Both the position numbers and the translations under genes were made by a program. From contig OY720100.1 of assembly GCA_963082875.1 (NCBI GenBank), forward strand, positions 12,548,591-12,612,590: a stretch of DNA of 64,000 bases, read 5' to 3'. Of the stretch, positions 1 through 12,229 are shown in pieces; position 1 is the stretch's first letter; each line of letters opens with the position of its first letter. The DNA is from Corella eumyota (lineage: Eukaryota; Chordata; Ascidiacea; Phlebobranchia; Corellidae). The notes beneath the pieces are model-generated. The model was given only the letters and a program-made list of their open reading frames with translations. It did no database searches and was not told the DNA's origin.

Positions 1-249
1 CTGCTTCTGTACCATTAGCAGAATCTTCATATGCTAATGTAATTAACACAACAGCAGTTAATCAGGTTGAAAAATAATATATTGTTACAGATTTTAATGG
101 TGTCTTTTACATTATAGCACAAGTTTTTTGTATGTTTTTCAAAAAAAAACAATTAGTGTACGATAAAACTGTTAAACATTTACTTTTTAACTTAAATTTT
201 ATATATTTTTTTTTAGAATTCTGTTTATGAAAACCAGCACTTTAAGTAA
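1..249 (+). CDS. 3' end of an upstream type I array receptor (last two exons)
   Basis: Only the last two coding exons are in the window: 1-65 (entered part-way) and 217-249, stop TAA at 247. They encode a cytoplasmic tail with SSYANV followed by NSVYENQHFK. Both tyrosines sit in Y-x-N context and SSYANV also fits the loose ITIM pattern S-x-Y-x-x-V. The exon pair is closely similar to exons 14-15 of genes B, D and G further along, so this is the tail of another member of the same receptor family lying left of the window. No break is visible in this part; the rest of the gene cannot be judged. Confidence 0.75.
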
Positions 250-1479
250 TAACTTTATCAGTTTAAACTTCTGAATAGGTAATAAATTATTACATTGTTA
301 TATACTTTAAATAATTATTTGAACAATTTTTAAATAAATATTTTTTTGAATTTAGTTTTTTTGTTTTAGGAAAATTTTAACATCACCAGATTGGTCTAAC
401 AATCGCCTAGTATAAGGAAATGGTTAAATATATATCTTAAAAACCAAAATTACTTTATTTTTCAATAAATAATTTTAATATATAAAATATTTCATAAAAA
501 TAACCCTTAATTTTGAATTTGTTTTCTTTTTGATTTGATTAACTAATTATTTAGTTATAGTGTTTTTAATTTTTGCCAGTTATAGTGTTTTTAATTTTTG
601 TATTTACATTTTTGTTGATAGCCTAAGTATGTCAAATTGAATAATTATAAATAAAAAGCCACAATTTGGTTTTATTTTTATTTTAATACCCCCTTACTTA
701 ATTTTGTTATTCTACTAGACACTAAAGTGGTTGTAGTTCGAATGTAAAAAACTCTGATATTATATAATCTTTTATAAAATTGTACAAAAAACTGAAAGTA
801 TTGATTGTGACTTTAATAACCTTAGCAGGAAATATTAATAACCCACAGCCACCTAGATTTCCTTTAAAGCTTTTGTGCTGTTAATGTATTGCCAAGGGTG
901 TCTCTTTTTATTTTTATCTGATTGTTGGATTTTGATTTTAATTTTCAATAATAATTTGTAAACAATCTTTTTTTTGCGAAAATTCTAATTTTATTCAAGC
1001 TTTTGTTAATGATGTAACTTTCTTTTATTCTTAAGGTTATAACTAATAATTGTCCTTTGCATAAACTTTTAGATTGATGAATCAAATAAACACAATTAGA
1101 AGATAGTTTTTAAAGTCTTTTGTTTGTTAAACGGTATTAAGAATATTTTGTATTAATTCATTGTTTATTTTAGTTTACTAGTTCACAATTGATTTTAGTA
1201 GGCTATGAGCTAAACTGATTTTTATTTTAATTACTTATTGATGGAATTTATGATATTTTGTAGGTATAGTCTTATTTAAGCAGTTGGGTATTTAAAATAT
1301 GTGCTCATTTAAAAGAAATTTTTTTTTTATTAAACAAACTTGTTTCATGTAGACAGTCCAATGTAAGGAATGTGTCTAATAAAGTTTGAAGTATTATTTT
1401 TATTGCTGCGGCTTATTAATATATATTCTTTTTTAGTTATGTTTTATTGATTATAAGAGAAAAATGTAAAGTAACTGTT
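250..1479. other. Intergenic spacer, duplicated with the array
   Basis: No gene seen. The stretch is very AT-rich and resembles the spacers after B, D and G. A recognisable shared block around 800-870 (the 'aggaaatattaataaccca' type segment) recurs near 5040, 11510, 15930, 21040 and 40145. It probably holds the 3' untranslated region of the upstream gene and the promoter of gene A, but no defined signal can be assigned. Confidence 0.6.
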
Positions 1480-4400
1480 ATGGTGATATATAGCCTTTTG
1501 GACTTCTTACTGATTATTTTATGTATTTCAACTTTAAGTAAAGGAGGTAAGAAATTTTTGACAACACAATAATATTACAACTTTTTTGTCTTAACTTTTC
1601 GTCTTGCTACATACCTGTAATTACAAAACAAACCTTTGCATAAGTAACCTATCATATTGTGTTGATGTTTACATAGCATGCTGTAACAGCATAGTTGGAA
1701 TTGAAGATACTATATACAGTTTATCAGACAATCAACTTAATGTGGAAAATGCTGAGAATAATTGCAAGGAAAATGGTGGAAATTTGGCTTTAATTCGAAA
1801 TCAACAAACAAATGATTTCATTGTCACTCTTATTAACAACAAATATAGAAATGGTAAGTTTAAATTCATATGTATGATTAACAGTTTGCACCTTAGCATT
1901 AAAATGGTCAAATAATAAAATTTTATGTTCCTATTAATTTTGAAGATGTAGGCTACTTAAAAAATGGGTTTTTGCTTTTTAATATATAGATTAATATTTA
2001 TTTTATAGGTGTACGAAGAGTGTGGATATTTTACAAAAGAGTGCAGAATCAACCACATGAACAGGGTCGAGGATACAGATATGCTTTATCACCTGAAGAA
2101 ATAGATGGTTCGATGAGTGCTGGACGCCTAGGAGACATTGCTTATGTTGATCTTTATATAAGGTTTAGTATACTAAAAGTCTAAAAAAAATTTAATTGTC
2201 AAATTGTATTTTAAATCTATGAAAATTTAAAAAAAGTATTTTTAGTTCAAGACCTGGATTTACACAACCTCTTATATTTTGTCAATTTCAATTTACAAGG
2301 TGGCATATAACAGTGGGGGATAGACCCGATAATTGTGTTGACGAACCTGGCGATGGTAAACAAATCTACTTGCCCCATTATTATATTTTTGTTATTTTAA
2401 TTTTTTGTAGTAAATATTCAATATTTATAACCTAGATAAAAAAAATTAAACATGAAAAAATTGCCAATAACTTTTTAAATAATTAATAGTATATAAATAC
2501 AATAAACTTTAATCTCTTTATTCAGGACAAACTGTTTTTGACTTTCAATTTTTTGGATCTCGTGATAATATTAACTCATTGAAAAGATATCCTTTAAATA
2601 GAAATACTCAACCATTTTCCAACTGCCACTGATGATTCAAGTCTTGGTATTGAGGGATTTGTAAGGTTGCAGAATACTATCTTTGTTCCAGGTAATATTG
2701 TTTTTAAAAAAATAAATAAAATCATTTAAATTTATAACAGAAAATATTGACCATTTTAATTCGTATCTTTGTTAGTTCTTTTATTTATTTAAGTTGTAAA
2801 GTTTTGGTAAACTATAAATATACAATAAAAAAGTGTATTAATTGTCTGTTTTTTAACTTTTTAAACCAAAAGTAGAAGAGTTCATTTATTTATAGAAATA
2901 GTTGTTTGGTATATGATATCATTTTATGTTGAAATAAAAAATATTTTTAACATTACTAATAAAAATGTTATAGATATACCAGAAACTCTTGTAATAATTG
3001 GAGCAAAGTATTCAGATAACAACTGGGTTTGGCCTGATCAAACTCCAGTTAACTTCTTTACATTACCACAAGCTCCTTCTAATTTGTGCACAGCATTTCA
3101 TTATCAAAATGGTTCTTGGAATCTAATACCAATTACCTGTGCAAAAACATACAACTTTGCCTCCCAATATCAATGTAAATTAACTTTATAAAAATGAATA
3201 AAAAATGGTTATCAAATTTGTAGATAATATTGTTGGTAAGTTAATTTAAACTTATATTTTTAGTGACCACACAAGCTTATCCTGTACAATGTGATGGTGA
3301 CTCTATTAATGTAACCTGGAGTACAAATTTAGTGTCCCTTCAATCAATCTATTTTAACTTGACCTTAAATGTACAAGTAAGTTAGTAAAAAACTTTGTTG
3401 TTAAGAAGCAAAGTAATTTATTTTATTTGCAATTGAAAATACTGGGTAATAGTTTTAACTTTTATAATACTTTAGGGGAATATTTTATTATCTGGCGCAC
3501 AGAGTGTAATTTTATCAAATCAATACAGTTATTACCAATCTTATGCTGTTGTTAATGGCTTAACACCAAGAACTTCCTACATAACAAAGGTAAAGAATAA
3601 ATATAAATTAAAGTAATAAAAATTATTATTGTGTATATTTTTTAAATTAATGTAAACTTTTATTAAAGTGATAAATTATCTGATTCTTATATGTTGCTGG
3701 TAGGTAACAGTAACATTAGGTAATTGTGGTAGTCGATCAGTCACATCAAACTCAAGTGTTACAACCAGTTTTGGAATTCCTGATGTCATAACTTCATCTT
3801 ATGTTGATTCAACTCAACCTAATTGTATTATCAAATGGACAATACCAACTAGTTACGTGGATGACAATGTTTCATAGGAGGTAACCAATTTTATATCATA
3901 AACAAAATTTTTAGTTTTTTTGTTTGTACTTCACAATTTATTTTAGTTTATACAAAAATGTTTTCTAGATATTAAGTCGTGGTACTGATATTATTTATGG
4001 AAGAAATTTTGATTTTAAATGATTAAACAAAATCAAAAATTTTTACTTTACTGACATATCCCTCAACATTTACAATCCTAACACAACTGTTACATTTAGT
4101 GTAAGTTATATTTTACTGTATTAAAGTTATCTTATTATACAATTGGTTTTAATATTTATTTGTTTCAGATAAGGGCAAGGTCTTGTGAGGGTTTTGGAGA
4201 ATGGAGAAATGTAAATGGAACTTGTAAAACTGGTATATTATTGTACTTGATCATTTCAGTCTAAACCTAGATATGAAAAATTAAAGTATTTAAAACTGTT
4301 TATTACAAAACGTGTCTAGTTAGAAAAGCCTAAATAATTTTTACTAAAATTTCAAGCATTTACAACATGCTATGTTTATTAAAAATTATAATTAAAATAT

Positions 4401-4616
4401 TTTATTGTTTTACATTTGAATGTTGTCTTCTACCTTAACTGCGCCAGGTTTTTATGTATGTTATTTAAATGTGATAAAAATTAAAGAAGAATTATCAAAA
4501 AATCTTTATGCACCCTGAAACTTCATTACTATCAAACTGTTTAACGTTTACCTTTTAACATACAATTTGTATTTTTTTCCTAGAATTCTGTTTATGAAAT
4601 TCAGCCATTTAAGTAA
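1480..4616 (+). pseudogene. Gene A: type I CTLD-cassette/FN3 receptor, pseudogene
   Basis: Exons: 1480-1546 (signal peptide), 1677-1853 (CTLD first half), 2009-2162, 2246-2355 and 2526-2691 (cassette), 2974-3174 (CTLD second half), 3264-3376, 3476-3599, 3704-3880, 3969-4100 and 4169-4232 (two FN3-like domains), 4584-4616 (last exon, VYEIQPFK). It is broken in several independent ways: exon 5 lacks 8 bp relative to its paralogs and shifts frame, exon 9 ends with an in-frame TAG, exon 10 has an in-frame TGA, and exons 12-14 (transmembrane and first tail exon) are missing. Two further changes fit relaxed constraint: a CTLD cysteine is lost (FASQYQ instead of FACQYQ) and a cassette Trp became Ser. 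A soluble product is conceivable, but the stops make a full ectodomain unlikely. Confidence 0.85.
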
Positions 4617-6972
4617 TAACTTTAACAGTTTAACTTTCTAAGTAGGAATAAAAATTTAATTATTTAAATGATACTTTAAAAAAGTATCTTAAATTGTTTT
4701 TGAAATAACTATTTCTAAATTTGTATTGTGACTTAGTTTTTGGTGTTTTAGAAAAATTTTAACATTACCAATTAGTCAAACAACCATCTGGTATAAGAAA
4801 TTGGTTAAATATTTTTTAAGAGTTACAATTAGGGTGTTTTTTTAATTTTTTTAAATAGCCTAAGACTGTCAACTTAAGAAATAATAACAAGAGTCACATC
4901 TTGGTTTTTATGTTTATTTTCATAACTAACCTGTCTAATTTCATATAACTACTGAACACTAATGTGGTTGTGGTAAACTCTGATGTTTTAAAATCTTTTA
5001 TTAAATTATACAAAAACTTAAATGATTAATTGTGCCTTTAATAGCCTAAGCAGAAAATATTAAAAACCCACGGCCACCTAGATTTCTGTTGAAGCTTTTG
5101 TGTTTTAAGGTTCTGCAAAAGTCTTGCCTGTTCTTTTTTTATCTGATTGTTAGGTTTGTAAACAAGCTTTTTTTTCTTTTTTGCAAATTTTTTTTATACA
5201 AGCATTTGTTGATGATGTAGTTTGTCCAAGAAAGCATATTTAAATATACAGTCATGCAAAATTTATTTTATTTTTTAAGTCATGACTAATACTTGTCTTT
5301 TGCATAAACTTTTAGATTATTAAATCAAATAAACATTATTAAAAAGACGCTTTTTTTTAATTTCATTGTTTATTAAATTGAAAATATATACTTATAAAGC
5401 AATTCTTTTTTTTGAATTTTTATATTGTTGTACTTTTAAACCCCAATTAGAAAAAATAAGTAATTCACAAGCAACTACATGAATACTTTGTTTATAGAAT
5501 TTTTATATCATGCAACTATTTTTATATTTTATTTGTTCCTTCCTGTTTTTTGTTTTAACTTTACAAATGACGAATCACTTAAAGTTGCAAGCCTTCCCAG
5601 GCCATGTATACATTACGCAAGTTATTTATTATTTCAAATTTAAGGTTGGTTGACTAAAGATAGCTTTTTTATAGGTTGTTAAATTGTATAGCTAACCAGT
5701 TGTATAATTTCTGTTAGTTGGGTCTGTTTTCGCGTTAACTCTTTACAGTTTAAATGTTTATTGTCATGTTGTAGTGTGGTCTTAAACCAGTAGCTATCTG
5801 CTGTTATTTTCATGTGCAGGGTTAAATTAAAAAATGTTAATCCAGTTAAACCACTTTTCGTTATTTAAAGCAGATACTCGTATGTTTAAAAAAATTAGTA
5901 ATGCCATTATCCAGCAATCATATGTTTAAAAAAATTAACATAAAGCCGTAATTCGAATATGTATCGTTTAAATGTCAACCGAAATAGTAAGACATTCAAC
6001 TACCAAACACTGCAATCGCGTCTTTTAATACATAAATCAGTACGATTTTTTAACGGTTAAGTTTTGCGCGAGCCATATAATTTCTGCTAGTGGGGCTTGC
6101 GTTCGGGCTAACCTTATTATAAACCCCCTGTTGGGAGAATTTAACACTACCAACGCAAGTGCAGGAATACTTAGTTCTTGTATTAACTTTAATGATAAAT
6201 CATTAAAGTTGCAAGCCTCATTAGGCCATGCATAGATTACGCAAGGTATTTAATATTTTAAAGATGTTAAATTGTATATTATTACAACTTTTAAATAGCG
6301 TTTAAATATCAGTAAAGGAGTCTATTAAAATAAGGGTTGTGTACTTGTAATATTTGCATAGGTCAAAGATGAACAAACTGCGCGCCGTGAAGAATTTATG
6401 TAAATAACATTTTTTTTAATAAATATTATCTTTGCTAAAAAGGTAAAACGTTTAAAGGTTTTAGTTTTTTTATTTACGCTTTTTATTCTCTACGTATTGG
6501 TGCACAAATTTTGCTTTTTATTTTTTACTTAAGTTTAAAGCGAAAGCAAAAAATATTTTCCGCTAAGTAGCATTCCCTTAGTATATCTATTTGTTGCGTT
6601 ATCTTACAAACCTGCGTTTAGGTGTAAAGGTGGTTGTAAAAACAAAATATAATTTAGTGGGTTTACTATTTTTAGTTATCGTTTTTTTTGACAAAGCTTT
6701 ATTTGCTACATTATATCAATTTTACCTTCTCGTTACTAATTGTAGAGACAGTTTTCATTTTTGTGTCTTTTGTGAAAGTGTGGCTAATGCATCAATAAAC
6801 TCTGTAAGTGTTATTTCTTTCTGCTGTCACTAACAAGAAATACTATTTTTATTAGAAAATATATGTTACTTAATGTTATAGCAGTTACGGTAAAAAATTA
6901 AATATTTTTTTATTTTGTTTCAGTAGGCTAAGTATTTTTATTAGATATCTTAAAATCGTATTAAATCTTGAT
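4617..6972. other. Intergenic spacer, paralogous to 20521-23363
   Basis: No gene supported. The left part resembles the 3' flanks of type I genes. The right part, from about 5430, closely matches about 21750-23363, the 5' flank of gene E, so the block was duplicated together with the B/E type gene. An open frame at 6591-6833 is not preserved in the matching block near 23035-23275 and is not considered coding. The promoter of gene B should lie in the last few hundred bases, but no clear core element can be named. Confidence 0.6.
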
Positions 6973-9900
6973 ATGACTTTGTTGAATCGTCTTTGGGTCT
7001 ATGTGCTTATTCTTTTTTGTATTTCAACGTATAGTAAAGGAGGTAGGTTTGTATACTATTGTAGTTGTTTCTACCTGTGTAGTATTTTTATGCATAGTTT
7101 TTTATAAATAACTTGCACGAAAAATTTGTTGAAAGCTCAACTAACTTAGTTTATTATGATTTTATTCATTAAAATAATAATATTTAATAAAAAATAAAAC
7201 TATTAATTTGGGGAGTTCCCCTTTTAAAGCACGTGCTGAAGAAGATTTTGACTCTTTTTTTATTATTTCTCTTTTCAATATTACAAAATTTATAAAAGTT
7301 ATCTTTTATAATTAAAAAAAAAAAAAAAAAAATTGATAATTTTTATATAATTTATTTAAGCTTGTAGTGACAACGAAGTTGGATTTGGGGATACTATATA
7401 CAACTTATCAGACAATCAACTTAATGTGGAAAATGCTGAAAATTTTTGTCAAGAAAATGGTGGAAATTCGGCTTCAATTCGAGATCAACAAACCAATGAT
7501 TTCATTGTTAATTTTCTTAACAACAAATATAGAAATGGTAAGTTCGAATTTATGTAAGCTTAACAATTTGCACAAATTTATTGTAAATTATAAGTTTTTT
7601 ATGTAATAATAACTGATAACATTTTGTGATCTTTAAAATAGAAATGATCAACTTTCAAATTCTTATTACTTATATAATAAGTGTACTTTAATTATAGTTT
7701 TTGCATTTTAATATGTACAGATTTTATTTTACTTATAGGTTTGCAAAGAGTGTGGATATTTTACAAACAAGTTAGATATTTAAGTGATGAAGGCAGAGGA
7801 TATAGATATGCTTTATCACCTGAAGAAATAGATGGTTGGATGAGTGCTAGACGTCTAGGAGACATTGCTTATGTTGATCTTTATAATAGGTTTGTAACTA
7901 ACTGGCTGTGGCGGTTAATAGTAATTAAGTAGTAACTGTAATTCGGAATTTCAATAAATAGAATTAAATAAATCAAACTGTTTTGCAAATAAGCTATTTA
8001 AATTTAGTTCAAGACCAGGATTTACACAACTTCTTACATTTTGTCAATATCAATTTACAAGATGGAGTATAACAGTGGGACCCAGACCTTATAATTGTGG
8101 TGATGAACCTGCTAAAGGTAAATTTATATATAAAATAATTTTTAAAAGTTAAAAGTGAGCTAAATTAAAATTTTTGTTGTATTTTTTTTCTGTAGTAAAT
8201 TTAATTCTCTATGTACAGGACGAACTGTTTTTGACTTTCAATTTTTTGGATCTTCCGATAATGTCAATTCATTTAAAAGATATCTTTTAATTAGAAATAC
8301 TCAACCCCTTTCCACCAAGTTAACTGCCACTGATGATTCAAGTCTTGGTATTGAAGGATTTGTGAAGTTAAAAGGAACTATCTTTGTTCCAGGTAATAGT
8401 GTTGTTAAAAACTATATTAATAATTTATTTTAATTTTTAATATAAAATATCAAGTTTATCACATGGTAGCTAATTAAGTTCCTTTAATTATTTTACTTCA
8501 ATTATAAGTTAGTAATTATTTTTTTCAAGCACATTTGTATGTTAATGCAGTTTTAAATGATAAAACTTTTTGCCTAAAATTGTTGAATAAAAAAACTTTA
8601 ACAATACAATTTAAATTACTATAGATATACCAGACACTCGAGTTATAGTTGGAGCGAAATATTTAGATAACAACTGGGTTTGGCCTGATCAAACTCAAGT
8701 TAACTTCTTTACATTACCACAAACTCCTTCTTATCTGTGTACAGCATTTCATTATGAAAATGGTTCTTGGAATCTAATACCAATAAACTGTACAGAAACA
8801 TGCAACTTTGCCTGCCAATATCAATGTAAATAAATTTTTTAACTTATAAATAAAAAAATATTTGAATTTCTTTAATATTGTTAATAATTTAATTTAAACT
8901 TATATTTTAGTGACCACACAATCTTACCCTGTAGAATGTGATGTTAACTCTATTAATGTAACCTGGAGTACAAATTTATTGTCCCTTCAATCAATCTATT
9001 CTAACTTGACCTTTAATGTACAAGTAAGATAGTAAAAAATTTTTGTTGTTAATTAATTTTATTCGCAATTGGAAACACTGGATAATAGTTTTAACTTTTA
9101 TAAAACTTTAGGTGGATATTTTAGTATCTGGCTCACAGAGTGTAATTTTATCAAATCAATACAGTTATATCCAATCTTATGCTGTTGTTAATGGCTTAAC
9201 ACCTAGAACTTCCTACATAACAAGGGTAAACATTAAACATAAATTTAAGTAATAAATTTATTATTGTATATATTTTGCAATTAATGTAGCCTTATAATAA
9301 AGTGATAAATGATACACTTTTTGTATATTGTTTGTAGGTAACAGTAAAACTAGGTAATTGTGGTAGTCAATCAGTAACATCATATTCAAGTGTTACAACC
9401 AGTTTTGGAATTACTGATGTTATAACGTCATCTTATGTTGATTCAACCCAACCTAATTGTATTATCAAGTGGCCAATACCAACTAGTTATGTGGATGACA
9501 TTCTTTCATATGAGGTTAGGAATTTACCAAAACAAAATTATATTTTTTTTGTATTTGACAATTTGTTTTAGTTTAAAAGAAAATCTTTTTTAGATTGAAA
9601 GTCGTGATAATGATATAAAATACGCGAGAACTTTTGATTCTAAGAAATTAAACAAAATGGAAAATTTTTATTCTACTGACATACCCCTCAATATTTACAA
9701 TCCTAACACAACTGTTACATTTAGTGTAAGTTATATTTTACTGTATTAAAGTTTTCTTATTATACAATTGTTTTAATATTTATTTGTTTTAGATAAGAGC
9801 AAATTCTTGTGATGGTTTTGGAAAATGGGGAAATGTAAATGGAACTTGTAAAACAGGTTTATATATTATTGTACTTTTTATGTTAAACCTAGTTTTTTTA

Positions 9901-10911
9901 GATTAAAACTGTTTATTGCAAAACATGTTTAGTAACTCATGCATCTAATTTTGTCTTATCAAAAAAGGCTTAATTATTTTTACTAAAATTACAAGCATTT
10001 ACAACATTCATTTTTACATTTCTATTTTTATTTAAAAAAATTTTAGGTGTAAATGGTAATCAGTCTGAAGTATCTGTTCCTAAAGGAGCTATAATTGGAT
10101 CTGTTGTTGGAGTTGTTGTGTTAATAATTTTTGTTGTGGTTGTGATTATATTGATGAAGAAAATAAGGTAAAAAATCCATGTTGTTATAAATGATTAAAT
10201 TCGTAAAAAAAATAAATAAAATATAAATTACATCTTGTTTACATTTTATTAAATTTTAGATCCTTAAGTTTACCAAAAGAAGCACCTCAAACAGCTGCAC
10301 GATCTGGTACAAAATTAATTAAGTTGAACAAAATTAACTAAATTGCATTTTTATTAAAATAATTGTGGTTTATGTAAAATTTAAATCCACATTAATTAGT
10401 TTCAATATTTTAGACTAATTATTAATCTCTTAATTTTATTTTAAATTTAACTAGAGTAAGTGCTGTGAATGCCTTAAATACTTAGAGTAAGTTCAACTAC
10501 AATTAAATTTGTAACAATTTACAGGGGCTGCTTCAGTAGCAGAATCCTCATATGCTAATGTAGTTAACACAACATCAGTTTATCAGGTTAACCTAATAAT
10601 TAAAATTAAAATATTTTGTTGTTTAACATTTAAATGTTGGCATCTAGATCTACTTTAAACTGTCCAAGTTGTTGGGTATTATTAAAATTCTATTGTGGCT
10701 AAAAATATAAGAATTTAAGTTTTAATTTGTATACCTATCATTTAAATGTACTTAAAATTAAAGAAAGAGGAATCAAAAAGTACTTATTTTGATTGTTAAC
10801 TGTAAACATAAAAAATGAAAAGAAATTGTTAATAATACCATGGCTACCCAAATTACAATTTAACATATATATGTTTTCTTTCTTTTTTAGAATTCTGTTT
10901 ATGAAAACTAG
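6973..10911 (+). CDS. Gene B: intact type I receptor, split CTLD + FN3x2 + TM + Tyr tail
   Basis: Fifteen exons join into 577 residues without a break: 6973-7042, 7361-7537, 7739-7889, 8008-8117, 8219-8392, 8625-8825, 8911-9023, 9112-9225, 9338-9514, 9594-9725, 9793-9856, 10047-10167, 10260-10306, 10525-10586, 10891-10911. Residues 1-23 are a signal peptide. CTLD half 1 (about 24-82) has the pattern ENAENFCQENGG. A cassette of unknown fold spans about 83-227. CTLD half 2 (about 228-294) has NNWVWPDQT and a C-x-F ending. Two FN3-like domains follow (about 295-494), with NVTW and LTPRTSYI landmarks. The transmembrane helix is about 509-531, followed by KK. Tail tyrosines are Y560 (SSYANV), Y570 and Y575 (YEN at the C terminus). 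The usual CTLD sugar/calcium motifs (EPN or QPD, WND) are absent, so a protein ligand is more likely. The ligand is unknown; a surface recognition or signalling role is inferred. Confidence 0.85.
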
Positions 10912-12229
10912 CCTTTAAGAAATAGATTCAGCAGTTCAAAGTTTTAAGTAGGTATAAAAGTTTTATGCCATAATAATAATTTAAATATATCCTTTAATTG
11001 TATTTTATGTAAATATTTTTATGATTCAAAAATTATAATTTTAGATTTCGTGTTTGAGGAAAAATTCAACATGTTTCTAGATCACCAGCTTGGTCGAACT
11101 TAATCTTGTATAAGGAATTGACTAAATGTCTTTTTTAATATTTATTTAAATTTGTGTTTTAATTTCTCTTAGTTTTGTATACATGAAATTATTTATAAAA
11201 AATACTGCCCCTAAATATAACATTTATTTTTGTTGTTGTTTTGTTTGGTGATAACTTTTGTTTACTTTTTTATTTTAATCGCAGTGTTTTTTAATATTTT
11301 AGTTTTTGTTGGTACCCAAAGTTTGTCAATTTGAGTAATTATAATTAAAAAGCCACATTTGACTTTTTAATTTTATTTACTTAAACCACCTGCCCACTCT
11401 CATAGCTTTGTTGGACACTTAACTGGTTGTAGTACTGTAGTAAAAAAAAACGTGATTTTTTAAAATTATGAAAGTTTACAAAAAACTGAATATATTGATT
11501 GTTCCTTTAATAGCCTAAGCAGGAAATATTAGTAACCACCGCTGCATAAATTATTTTTAAACTTTTTCCTAATAGGTGACTGTTTCTATTCTGATTGTTA
11601 GATTCTAACTTTTATTTTTAATAATAATTTGTAAACAACCTTTTTGTTTTTAAATTTTGGTAAAAATTCTAATTTTGTACAAGCTTTTGTTGATAAAGCA
11701 GTTTATTTAGGACTGCATGTTTTAATATACAGTCATGCAAACTTTTTTTCTGTAAGTGATGACTAATATCTGTACTTCGTAATAACTTCTATATTAATGA
11801 ATTAATTAAACTTTATTAGTTTTTTGTTTGTTAAATGGTATTAAGAATGTTTTGTATTAATCTGATGTTTATTTGAGTTTAGTAATTTACAATTCACTTT
11901 TAATAGGCTATGAGCTTAACTGAGTTATATTCTGATTACTTATTGGTGGGGGATAAATGTATAATATTGTGTAGGTAAAGTCTTATTTGAGCAGTTAGTT
12001 AAACAAAATATGTGTGGGGGTTATTTAAAAATATTGTTTTTTGTATTAAACAAACTTGTGTTGTGCAGATAGGCAAATGTTAGGAATGTGTTTAACAAAA
12101 TTGGAAGTATTCAATTTTATTGATGCGGCTTTTCAATATATAATCTTTTTCTTCTAATAAGAACAAGTTATGTTTTATTGTTTAAGTAATTAATATTTTG
12201 ATAATCAGATAGGTTTTAAAATAACTGTA
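10912..12229. other. Intergenic spacer, near-identical to 39597-40864
   Basis: No gene seen. The sequence is nearly the same as the stretch following gene G, apart from the hAT insertion there. It therefore serves as the empty-site reference for that insertion: the stop codon of B is followed directly by the uninterrupted target sequence at about 10913-10925. It contains the 3' flank of B and the 5' flank of C. Confidence 0.65.

Noticed and set aside
1604-1915. Small independent gene with a 103-residue frame
   Set aside because: It is exon 2 of gene A extended into both neighbouring introns; the splice sites and paralogs define the real exon as 1677-1853. The same holds for the other short lectin-like frames along the array.
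6591-6833. 80-residue open frame upstream of gene B, rich in hydrophobic residues
   Set aside because: The matching block before gene E (about 23035-23275) has indels and stops in this frame, so there is no coding constraint; it is spacer.
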